Assembly (NCBI GenBank): GCA_026027325.1
Contig: JAMSLZ010000017.1
Coordinates: forward strand, 496,001 to 560,000
DNA length: 64,000 nt
Direction of reading: 5' to 3'
Source: Actinomucor elegans
Taxonomy: Eukaryota > Mucoromycota > Mucoromycetes > Mucorales > Mucoraceae
Part shown: positions 23,451 through 33,648 of the stretch, in pieces
Numbering within the stretch: position 1 is the stretch's first letter
How the letters are laid out: each line of letters begins with the position of its first letter
Program-made: the position numbers and the translations under genes
The notes under the pieces: generated by a model
What the model was told of the DNA's origin: nothing
The model's database searches: none
Seen by the model: the letters and a program-made list of their open reading frames with translations, nothing else

Positions 23451-24807
23451 CTACTTAGAAATACAAATGAAACTATAACTGGGACCTATTTGCATCAAGG
23501 TGGCATATATTAAGTCAGCTTATTCAATCAAATATAATATATTCTATATATTACTTGAGCAAATAAAATAAAATAAAAAAAATAATACACTTTTGTGTTT
23601 TGATTAAATTGAAAATGAAAGCTCTTTTGGACACGAGATGCTATAGCATCTTATGTTGGCCAGGGCAGTTCCATTATTATAGAAATAAACTAAAAGCCTC
23701 TTTAAGATCCTTCTCTATGCGAGATGTTTATAACCGAAAATGCATACGCAAGTATTTAATATGATAATTTTTAGTCATCAACTTGTGCTTTTCGTAGAAG
23801 CACATGCGAGAACAGCTACTAGGGAGAATCAACCGAACTGCCAATGTATGAGTCTATTTTGCTCCTTATTTGTCATTGGTATTCATAGGAAAGGATTAAT
23901 TCAGATATAGATGCGACAAAATGATAACAATGCAGATTTTGTTATACTAGGTTGTTTGGAAGTTTGCTTCAGGGTAATTGGCCTTCATTCAATTGAAATC
24001 GCCTTGTGCGCAATCATATACGGAAGGAAACGTAAGGCAAAGATCAGTCTTAGAGATCGTACTCCATTGCGAGATAGGAACCTTTTTGTATTTTTGAAAA
24101 TAGATAGTATTTTAACGTATCATCCGGTAAAGTGAAAGACTTCTGGTTGGCTTTAGCTTGTAATATACTACACCATTCTTGCAAGGATAGCAGTTTGAGC
24201 ATGCATTTCATCAATTCTATAGAGGAAGATAGAAGAACTATCAAATATTTCACCGGTATAAATATCTTGGGTTGCTTCCAAAGCCTTGCTTTGAAAAGCG
24301 GTGGATTCAATTTTAAGTTTTGAAGATTTTCGCCAGAGGATCATTGTTGTTGATTCTGACTGTCAATTTGCATACCTCTGGCCAATGAAGTCAGCGTACT
24401 TTTGTTTCCAAATAAATCGAACGTTTTGTGAAGAATGTAATGTATCGAATCATGTTTTAAAGAATAACTCTGTGCCAGATTATTATAATAATAATTGTAG
24501 AAACGTAATAGAATGTCTTGCCACTAAGGCACACGGCACGATTTTGGTTGTAGTTATAATCAAGGCCTTGGCAACTAATAGCGCGAAATTGAATTACCGA
24601 TTTAAATCAAGGTACCAAACTCACCCCATGCAGCTTGATTCATGATACGGCTTAAGAAAGAGAAATAGACACAACTGTCTTGGCAAGACCATTTGCCTGT
24701 AACACAACGTCTATACAAAAAAGTCATGTTTCGTTTTCCGTTGTTCCGAGCACATAAAATGGATTGAGCGCCTCATTTTTCCCTCTTTTCTCTTTTGTTT
24801 CAACAAA

Positions 24808-25763
24808 ATGTATAGTGAAGACGCGTACGATTATTTATTCAAGATTGTGATCATTGGAGACTCTGGTGTAGGGAAGTCGAATTTACTCTTACGATATACG
24901 GTAATATCCATAAAGACAGTTGAAATCAATTTTATTTTACTAAAACTCTTTATTCTGTAGGCTGATGAATTTATGGAAGACTCAAGAAGCACCATAGGTA
25001 GGAGACCTTGATTATCTGTAACTAAGGCGCTTTTGTGACTGACTTTTGGGTGATGTTAATAAACATAATCATCATAGGTGTTGAATTTGCAACGAAAAGC
25101 ATCAAAATTGTAAGAGGATAACAATAGAAAAAAAAAGGCTAAAAAAGAATTCAGCCACACCGCAGCTAACCTATTTACCAATAGGATGGATGCTTTATCA
25201 AAGCTCAGATATGGGATACAAGTGGTCAAGAAAGATATAAAGCAATTACAAGCGCATTCTATAGAGGTGCTGTAGGTGCACTTCTCGTCTATGGTAAATT
25301 GATATCTTTTTCATCTAGACTCACATACACTGACATTCTAAGTTCAGATGTTACGCGGAAGCCATCGTTTGATCATGTCAATCAATGGTTAAAAGAATTG
25401 CAGGAAAACACAGATGAAAATATGCCGCTTGTACTAATAGGTAACAAGGTCGATTTAGCAGACAAAAGTCGAGCAGTAAGCACAGAGGAAGCCAAGCAAT
25501 TCGCAGCCGAAAAAAACATGCTCTTTTTCGAAACTAGTGCGTATGATGCCACCAATGTCAAGCATGCTTTTGAAACCATGTTTGATCATGTATACACGGA
25601 ATTGGCAAAGAACAAGCTGTTGAAAAAGAATTCATCTCCAAAGGAGATCAATGGTTTAGCGGTTGGGACAACACGAACAATCACACTGCAGCCGCCTTCG
25701 TCCATGTATCAGTACAATCATCGGAATAAAGAGAATGAAAAGGAAGGAGGAGGATGTTGTTAA
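24808..25763 (+). CDS. RAB11: Rab11/Ypt31-type small GTPase
   Basis: Five exons (24808-24900, 24961-24997, 25078-25109, 25185-25293, 25348-25763) encode 228 residues. Landmarks are the P-loop GDSGVGKS, switch I STIGVEF, switch [32 protein letters not shown] and a prenylated GGGCC end. The [20 protein letters not shown] stretch is diagnostic for Rab11/Ypt31, which drives traffic through recycling endosomes and the late Golgi, important for hyphal tip growth. The usual DTAGQE is DTSGQE here (Ser67, equivalent to Ras Ala59), two residues before the catalytic Gln69. The 3' end lies 147 bases from the large inverted repeat. Confidence 0.94.
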
Positions 25764-25909
25764 GTCTTAACGCTTAAAGGAAGGCTCCGGATGGAAACCA
25801 TCTCTATAAACATTTGTATATACATCTACCAAAGAATATGTTAATATCGTTAATACAGTACACCCTTATTATAGTTTAAAGTGAATAATTAAACAACACT
25901 TACTTCAAT

Positions 25910-26424
25910 ATCTTATAAGACGATTTTGTCCCTTTTTTTTCTTTTTTTTTAGCCCACTTTACCCCATTCAGATAAAATTTAATGATCAGTTTTACTATGG
26001 ATGTGTCAAAGGTTAAGTATTCAGAGATAATAAGCGTAGTTTATTCAAAGATGGGTCACGTTATATATAAGCTTTTGGGAAGATGCTGGGTCCTCGCCAG
26101 CACAAAAGTAGTATCTAGAAGGAAAACGGAGCAAGTTTAGCAAGCAGAAAATACTCTTTGATCAAGACTCTAATAGATGCAGCTGCCCATTCTGCATATG
26201 AGCTACTATTCAGATGTGAAACTAGATCGAGATAGATCGAGATCGATTGAGTGATCTGTAGATCATTAGAGTTTGTAGTAGTAAGTTTTATATATATATA
26301 TATATATAAAGTGGCGCTATTTGGGCCATAAAATCTTTATAATAGGATAACTCTAACTGAATCGAATTTGAGTAATGTTGTCTACTCTATTGATGAAGTG
26401 GCAATACATCTGAACATTTAAAAA
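25910..26424 (+). repeat. Left arm of a 1.2-kb near-perfect inverted repeat
   Basis: Runs from ATCTTATAAG to GAACATTTAAAAAC. By eye it pairs with 26607-27124 over its whole length, with only about six differences (mostly C/T transitions) plus poly-T length differences near the outer end, and none seen in the inner 350 bases or so. It contains a copy of the dispersed SINE-like repeat (26176-26295) and an (AT)n tract. Confidence 0.92.
26176..26295 (+). repeat. Dispersed SINE-like repeat, copy 8, inside left arm
   Basis: GATGCAGCTGCCCATTCTGC, GAGCTACTATTCAGATGTGA, a GATCGAGATAGATCGAGATC tract and TGATCTGTAGATCATTAGAG: all boxes in order. Mirrored in the right arm at 26745-26857. Confidence 0.65.
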
Positions 26425-26606
26425 CAAAAAACAAAAACTAAAAGCTGAACTTTTTTACGGCAAACTCATTTATATAATTTGAGACGAAAAAAAAATATTT
26501 ATAATTCTGGGTGTTAACGATGATAATTTTTACCAAAGACCACTACATTGTTTGAAAAAGGATCGCATTCTTTTTAAATGTACATTTATTCTTAACAATC
26601 TTAAAC

Positions 26607-27124
26607 TTTTTTTAAACGTTCAGATGTATTGCCACTTCATCAATAGAGTAGACAACATTACTCAAATTCGATTCAGTTAGAGTTATCCTATTATAAAGAT
26701 TTTATGGCCCAAATAGCGCCACTTTATATATATATATATATATAAAACTTACTACTACAAACTCTAATGATCTACAGATCACTCAATCGATCTCGATCTA
26801 TCTCGATCTAGTTTCACATCTGAATAGTAGCTCATATGCAGAATGGGCAGCTGCATCTATTAGAGTCTTGATCAAAGAGTATTTTCTGCTTGCTAAACTT
26901 GCTCCGTTTTCCTTCTAGATACTACTTTTGTGCTGGCGAGGACCCAGCATCTTCCCAAAAGCTTATATATAACGTAACCCATCTTTGAATAAACTACGCT
27001 TATTATCTCTGAATACTTAACCTTTGACACGTCCGTAGTAAAACTGATCATTAAATTTTATCTGAATGGGGTAAAGTGGGCTAAAAAAAAAGGAAAAAAA
27101 AAGGACAAAGTCATCTTATAAGAT
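26607..27124 (-). repeat. Right arm of the near-perfect inverted repeat
   Basis: Reverse complement of 25910-26424. The 182-base spacer (26425-26606) is unique, AT-rich and without a coding frame. Both outer ends are the palindrome ATCTTATAAGAT or a near copy; I see no target-site duplication outside. Confidence 0.92.
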
Positions 27125-28054
27125 GGGTTAAATGATATCTAAAAGCTCTTTTGTTTAAAAGCTTTTTATACAGAAAAAATATATCCAATTATTTTTTGTT
27201 TTGTTTTTTGGCTTTCTTTTGTTTTCAACAGAAAACAATGATTCAAGTACACGATATTATATGTATCCTTCTGTGAAACGAGAGTTTGCGTATATACTCA
27301 TATTTGTATACCTTTATTTCAAGTCTATGGTGCACAAATTACACTTTTAATTGTCTATGTACTCTGTATGTAAGTTGACTGTAACACATTATGCTTTCAA
27401 TGCTAATACAATACTAATAGAAAATGCTAAGAAGTATCCAAGAGCGAAGTCGGTATATTGTATAGTTCTTGTTGTGGTTTAAAACACTCGTTTTTTTTTT
27501 GGCTGATTTTGTATATTAAATTCTAAGCGAATCGATGGTGATGTAGAATGAATTGATGAGGCTACCACGTTTTCTTCCTGGTTCCAAGCCCCGCAGCAAT
27601 TTCTGCATATGGTAAATCCCATTTCTAAATATAATTTGCTGAGGCTGTGTTTCGATTACTAATAGTTGCACCACCTGCCAATAGGCCTTAAAGCTGTCGA
27701 TCAGTTCAGGGCAGGAATAATTGCATACTATTAGTATCTGCAATAAAAATTATAATATTACTTATTGTATGTGCTACTGTTGTGTATGAATATGCAAACT
27801 AACGTCTACTCTATACTTTATTTTATTTATCCTGCTGACAGAAAATAGTGTCCCGGTGTTACTTGTATTAGTTATCAATCAATTAGCCTGCGCATATTTA
27901 AGCTCAAAAGCCACCGAAACTGAATTATTCAAGGTTATACGTTTCGTTGTGATCTATCCTTCCCTCTCTCTCTCTTTTTTTATTACATTTATAATATCAA
28001 GTTAAATTGTTAGTATTTTTTATTCTGGCAAACAAAATAAAAAAAAAAAACATC
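27125..28054. other. Intergenic stretch, no supported gene
   Basis: Lies between the inverted repeat and the membrane glycoprotein gene. It holds a possible tiny spliced frame starting at 27238, and a 75-codon frame on the minus strand (27516-27743), neither convincing. CATATTTAAGC at about 27893 may be the TATA element of the next gene. Confidence 0.4.
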
Positions 28055-29932
28055 ATGATACCCCTAGTGCTCGCTATTTTAATATACCAATTTCTCGCCT
28101 TTCTGGGTGTTGAAGCTATTGGTCGCTTGGTAATTTACATTGCTTATTACAAGCAAGACTTGGATTTGAAGCTTATGTACAATCAAGCACCAATTGATCT
28201 CATCTATTCATTCAACAAATTCGACAAGCCCAACTCTCAAAAGATGTTTGTTTTTTTTATGGCGTCTATTGCTCTGGCATTTGGCTTTATTCCAACCATT
28301 TTCACTGAATTTGATGCAACAGCGTTCTTGTACTACGATTATATTACCTCTCCTCTTAATCGCAGTGATGCTATCAACAATTACAACTGGCCTTCCACTC
28401 TACCTGTCTTTGACAGAATCATTCCGTTCTTGACAAATCCTACCAATACATCATTACAAGATATGGTGAACAATTACATTATACAGCATTTACGCCAGAA
28501 CACCACTCAAAACCCATCTGGTCACTGGTTTGGCGTTAATAATATAGAAACGTTGTATTATGACGACCGTCAAGCAAACTTGGGCGGCGAGAACTTCAAT
28601 GTAATGATAGAAGGCAGCAATTATTGGGGTAACCAAACATATTCTGCATTTTCTACTTTTCGCCAAGGTGATTCTGAGACACGCGATTCGTTGACAATGT
28701 CTAGCTGTTCCAAAGATCCTTCTTTGCTTATCACAAATTTATCAAGCATCCATGGTACGCGGGTGCAAGGTTCGCTTCATTATGATAATTTATGTTATCC
28801 CATCTACGACCCTACAATGAGTGTCTATCTCTCTCGAAAAAAAAATGGCCAAGAATACCGAAATAGTCTTTTAAACGCCAATGATACCATTTATCGACAG
28901 ACGAAACTCACTAGCGGGCTCTCTGCCATGTCTTCTTTTGGTGTCGCCATATACAACCATAACGAAACACATTCCACGATGGCCATCAAGAAAACTGCAC
29001 ACATCACCATGTATAATTATAACAAAACCATCGATCCCCCCGGTTTGGACTGTGCTTCTCTGGCTGCTGGTAAATCCAACTATTCTCAAAACTTTATCGA
29101 CTTGCCTTACAATTCAGTGCTCTGTCAACTTATGCAGACTAAGCGAGAAAACCCACAGATTCAAATCATCCAAGCCGCTGGTCGATATGCTCAAGATAAT
29201 TGGATGGTCAGTTCAGTGTACACGCATCAAAGAGGTGGTATGTATGACGACGGAGATAGCGTTATGCTTGACCTAGCATCTTTTACTGTGTTTAATGTTC
29301 GCGGCAATCTTACTGATGACGATGAGCGTATGATTGCCTATGAAGGCAACCGAATAACACGCGATAACAACAACGGTTTTATCATGACAATGGCTAACGA
29401 TAGTATTGGACAAATATTGAAAGAGCTGGACCCTTCCATGATCTCTAATGAAACGGCAGCCATATTGATGGGATTGGCTTCTATGCGTATAAGATGGACC
29501 GCTGAAGACTATAGTGATTTTCAATTAACGCGTGCTAGCGTTATAGGTGCAGTGGAAACGCCTGTTTGGTGGATCGTGATCATATGCGTGTTGGTATTCC
29601 TGTTTCTGTCACCGCATGTTACCCGAGTGCTTGTTCGTCGTGCACCCCAATACGAGGATGATTTGAGAACAATTCTGATATCAACGTTGAATAATACACA
29701 ACATGTCACACAGGAAGGCAAATCAAAGGCCAAAACATTAAACCTAAGTGTGGTGCACGGTCAAGAGCAAAGCGCAAAGACTGTTCTTTTGACGGTGGAT
29801 AATGAGCCAATTGTCGCAGCAGCAAAACTAGAAGCTTTATTACTGCAAGGTCAGAACGACAATGGAAAGGGGTTAGTTGAAAACTTCGAAAATGTCGAGA
29901 CTGAAGAGTATGAGTTGTTGAATAGAAGTTAG
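28055..29932 (+). CDS. Orphan membrane glycoprotein with large extracellular domain
   Basis: One intronless frame of 625 residues from ATG 28055; the frame is open 48 bases further up but has no ATG there. Residues 1-30 (MIPLVLAILIYQFLAFLGV) form a signal or anchor segment, and about 66-86 (MFVFFMASIALAFGFIPTIF) a second membrane segment. About 430 residues follow with over ten N-X-S/T sites (for example NRSD, NTSL, NQTY, NDTI, NETH, NKTI), then a third segment around residue 510 (WWIVIICVLVFLFL) and a charged cytosolic tail of about 100 residues. No known domain is recognised. The layout suggests a plasma-membrane or secretory-pathway protein; it may belong to a lineage-specific family. Lack of introns sets it apart from most neighbours. 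Confidence 0.75.
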   Translation: MIPLVLAILIYQFLAFLGVEAIGRLVIYIAYYKQDLDLKLMYNQAPIDLIYSFNKFDKPNSQKMFVFFMASIALAFGFIPTIFTEFDATAFLYYDYITSPLNRSDAINNYNWPSTLPVFDRIIPFLTNPTNTSLQDMVNNYIIQHLRQNTTQNPSGHWFGVNNIETLYYDDRQANLGGENFNVMIEGSNYWGNQTYSAFSTFRQGDSETRDSLTMSSCSKDPSLLITNLSSIHGTRVQGSLHYDNLCYPIYDPTMSVYLSRKKNGQEYRNSLLNANDTIYRQTKLTSGLSAMSSFGVAIYNHNETHSTMAIKKTAHITMYNYNKTIDPPGLDCASLAAGKSNYSQNFIDLPYNSVLCQLMQTKRENPQIQIIQAAGRYAQDNWMVSSVYTHQRGGMYDDGDSVMLDLASFTVFNVRGNLTDDDERMIAYEGNRITRDNNNGFIMTMANDSIGQILKELDPSMISNETAAILMGLASMRIRWTAEDYSDFQLTRASVIGAVETPVWWIVIICVLVFLFLSPHVTRVLVRRAPQYEDDLRTILISTLNNTQHVTQEGKSKAKTLNLSVVHGQEQSAKTVLLTVDNEPIVAAAKLEALLLQGQNDNGKGLVENFENVETEEYELLNRS

Positions 29933-30442
29933 TAGAAACTTATTGCTTCTATCACAAATGATTACAATAAAAAAGCAATTGTACGCAGGATGCTGTAAAA
30001 TTAGAATTTAGAATTTCAAGAGACTGAATTGAGGCAGTTTTTCATGCTATTAGTTGTTGATTTGAATAACTAAAACCTAAAATATCTAAATATGAATTGA
30101 TAAAATGATTGGCTACTTGTATATACGCTCATTATATAACAGTTAAGTAGAACAGAAAGTTTAATGGATGTAAAAGCTCTTTTTGAATATAGATCTATAG
30201 GCAGACGCGATATATATAAATGCCTATGACCAAGGCTCAAGAACGAATAGATATTGCTATAATAAATATTTTGATTTAGATACAGCACAACAACATAAAT
30301 GGGTCTTCACACTGGACAAATATATATCCAAAGTCTCGGTCGAGTATAAAAGCTTCGAGATTAAGTGCTGACGTTGATCAGCATATCAATCTTTGTTTAC
30401 GCAGCAAGTTTCAAAGTATAATTTTCAGTAACAGTTTTAATA

Positions 30443-30520
30443 GGTACAGTGATTCATTCTGAGTAAAGGGCATTTGTAAAATGTGATATTAAGTTGCAAT
30501 AAATCAAGAGGCCTAACGAT
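30443..30520 (+). repeat. Dispersed SINE-like repeat, copy 9
   Basis: GGTACAGTGATTCATTCTGA, then AAAATGTGATATTAAG at the place of the second box. Degenerate. Confidence 0.5.
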
Positions 30521-30805
30521 TATTCGATTGAATTTTGGTATGAAAAGAAGATTGACAGTAAGGAATTGTAATATATGTACTGTGTTCCAGCCAGACAAAG
30601 GTTCCATCAGGTTAAATGCTTTTTTTTTCTGGGCATGTATTATCCATCAGATATGATACTAAGTCGAAATAATTAGATCTATAAATCACTATGGGAAGAA
30701 TTGTATGTAACTTATTAGAATAATATGAATCAAACCATAAGCTCGTTATTCAATATAAAATAAATATATATGCTTGTTGTTACGACTAAATAATAAGAAC
30801 TAATA

Positions 30806-30880
30806 GATGCAGTAGCCCATTCTTACTAGGTGATACTCAATAGATGAGAGATTTAATCAAAGTCGATCGAGAAATATAGA
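30806..30880 (+). repeat. Dispersed SINE-like repeat, copy 10
   Basis: GATGCAGTAGCCCATTCTTA, ACTCAATAGATGAGAGATTT and AATCAAAGTCGATCGAGA. Confidence 0.6.
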
Positions 30881-31571
30881 TGTGCTGAGGATGGATGATC
30901 TCAGAAAGATAGATGCAGATATAAAATCTCTCTTTTGTGAAATGTCAAGACAAAATTTCAGAGACAAGGTCTTTTAATAACCTAAATAGGATCTATATCA
31001 ATAGCATACGCAGGTTTTTGTTCATACTTTTTTAGGATAAAAAATGCGCAAGTTATGCACTTTTAACAAGTACTAACGTCTGTTTTATCCACAATAAAAT
31101 GATCAGCCGAAGGAAATATTTGATATTTTTTATTTTATTTTTTGCTTCTTGATTCAGAGCGAGCCTGCAAAATCACTTTGCCTGCCATCCGCTAATAGAG
31201 TTTGAAAGGAGGAAGATTAAGACGATGTGCCTTAGTATAACGCTTTGGAAGTATGGTCATAAAACAGGTTTATTTGGAATATTTCAAAGTTGCAGTTGTT
31301 ATTTTCTTTTTGTGCTCTCTATGTCAAGGCAAATCTTGCCACTAAACTTCAATAGTACATTGCAACGAAACTGCTTGGTAATAACTATACCGATTTTTTC
31401 AACAATTACCCAGCTGAAACTTCGGATAAACCATATTAGCTTGTGTTTGAAAACTTCTTTTTTTTTGCTGTAGCTATATGTATATAAAATGGTTCAAAAT
31501 CGATTTTTTTACAGCTAATCATCAATTATACAATACCTTCATCAGACTTTAGATAAATCAATACTTTAGTG

Positions 31572-31660
31572 GATGCAGGGTTAGACTCCAAATATGGAAA
31601 TGCTAGGCAGATCCGATATTTGACAAAGGTTGGTCAACAGATCAAGAGATGACGAATGTC
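31572..31660 (+). repeat. Dispersed SINE-like repeat, copy 11
   Basis: GATGCAGGGTTAGACTCCAA, ATGCTAGGCAGATCCGATAT and TTGACAAAGGTTGGTCAACA. Confidence 0.5.
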
Positions 31661-33580
31661 GGATAAATTTCGATGGTATCCTTTGGAAAGCATAGAAGGT
31701 ACTGTGAAGATTCAGTTTAAACATAACGTAGATTGAATAGCATGTAAATACATTTTTGCGTTAAAATAGTGCAAGCTAGTACTTGGGAAAAAAAAAAAAT
31801 TTACATCACAGCTTTTTTTTTTTTTGTATGAAGGATGTTTTAATTTACATCACAGCAACCTCTATAGATTTGACGAAAATTAGAGTGATCTTTAAACCAT
31901 TCAACCCATAATTTAATTCTACACAAAAACTTTGTTAAGATACTTCCTTTATGTCAACGCTTACTGAGCTATTAAAGAGTGTGTCAAAAAAAATTTGAAA
32001 GGAAATGTCAATCTTTGCAAAATCGCGACAGCCAATAGTAATCCAAAAGTTGGAGTTTTTTAATGTGTGTATCCCTTGTACTCTACACAAACGTTTATTA
32101 ATTATTTTGGACTAGATTAAACAAAATATAAGTAGCTGTTTGTTGGTTTTTCTCTCATTTTCTAATTGTAGAGCACACAAAATCGATATAAATTATCAAA
32201 TTTTTGTGACTATTTGTACTTGAGATAGTATGGATTCTATAAAATAAAGGTTTACGCAGTTTCGGGAAAACAATAAAATGCGTAAACTATTACCATAGGC
32301 TAGTCAACTAACAGAAGTGATTTTCAAGCTTCATGATCATAGGCCAAGAGCGTGCGAATTTTTTTTTTGTAGAAGGGGTTATATGAATTGAATGTTGGAC
32401 AAGATGATATGATAAAGTTGAGCTTCGAGCGCTGATCAGAATACCAATTTCAAATGCAGAATCGGTCCGAATGCTGAGCAGAATCAAAGTGTGCCTTGTA
32501 GAGCGAATTTTGACAAAGATTTAGTATCGAAAGTCACCCATGACATCCTGCCCTTTATAGGTTTTTCAACGCCTTGTTTTGTGAGCCATGTATGTATTTA
32601 GACCAAAGAGACATATTTTTGTTTAAAATGAGTACATCGATTCGTTTAGTACGTAAATCATTGTTGGATATTTGGAATCGATATACCGTTATAGCTATTA
32701 CGTAACAGGATTGCGTAAATAATGTTCCTGGATAGATACACTTTTTTCAACAGACAATTAGACATCTTATTCTCATAGTACTATATAACAAAAAAGATCT
32801 ATACAGAGATAGATTGGTTTACGTGAGATTATTATCGCTTACAAAAAAATTAATTATTAACAGGTAGCAGCGTTTTATGCTTGAATGGACGATTAAGTAG
32901 CTTTCTTGTCCATGATGTATTACTTAGGAATATAATCAGTAGTACCGCTATATTACAAAGCCGAGAGAAATGTCAGAAATGTGCCGAGTAAACAATAAAG
33001 CAGATCATAAAAAAGTTGATTCTCAGTCGTATCAATTCGGTCGCTTAAAGGTTTATGAGCCGTGCACGCGAGAAATCATTTACCAAAACTTTGCTAGTTT
33101 AAAATACAGTGAACCCTTGAGTTTTTTGTTATACAAAGACACTTTTAAATTAACCATATACGGGATTATCATTCCTTTAGGAAACTTTATTTTTTTACCA
33201 AGTATTGTTTAATAAAAAAGAAAAAACACATACCTGAGAAATTTCAATGAATTAAACTGATCTAGACATATAGGCGTATACACTGAAAGATAGAAGAGAT
33301 CAGAAAGTATTTAAAAACAAGCATGTGCCGTGTAACCCCCCTCTATCGTCATTTTTATGGTCTTCCTGAGCCTTTTTGCCCCCCGGAAACTAATTGACTA
33401 ATGGGGTGTTATTAAACGAATTAGGTAATGTTTCGCCAAGATAAAGCGAGTCTTATACACGTAAAAGGACCTTGGTATCCGATTTACAGTATTATTGACT
33501 TCTTGACGCACCAACTGAGTTTCCAGCCAGCTTTGCGTGAGAGATGTGCGTAACCTCTGAGTTTCTTTTTTTCGTTCTGG

Positions 33581-33588
33581 TATAAAAT
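33581..33588 (+). promoter_or_regulatory. TATA box of the Zn2Cys6 factor gene
   Basis: TATAAAAT 68 bases upstream of ATG 33649, the same distance as in the aldehyde dehydrogenase gene. Confidence 0.5.
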
Positions 33589-33648
33589 GAACCAAAAGGT
33601 TTCCCACTTTTGTCTTGGCTTTTTACTCTCCAAATATACACATAAATC

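Larger units (their letters stand above)
21817..24807. other. 3-kb AT-rich gap with a cluster of SINE-like repeats
   Basis: No supported gene. Four copies of the dispersed repeat cluster at 22894-23445, all on the plus strand and about 150-180 bases apart. The frames at 22096-22416, 23911-24135, 24050-24310 and 24301-24645 resemble no protein and overlap each other on both strands. They may be decayed remains of an element. Confidence 0.5.
29933..33580. other. 3.6-kb AT-rich gap with SINE-like repeats
   Basis: No supported gene. At least three repeat copies lie at 30443, 30806 and 31572, plus a weak fragment near 30640-30705 with GATCTATAAATCACTA. The frames 31225-31473 and 32970-33212 look like chance frames. 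TTTACATCACAGC occurs twice at 31800 and 31843. Confidence 0.5.

Noticed and set aside
24050..24645. Overlapping frames on both strands in the gap before Rab11
   Set aside because: They exclude one another and none shows family motifs.
27238..27465. Possible tiny spliced membrane peptide (MIQVHDII..., then GAQITLLIVYVLC)
   Set aside because: Splice sites look good but every combination ends in a stop after about 26-38 codons, and no known small protein matches.
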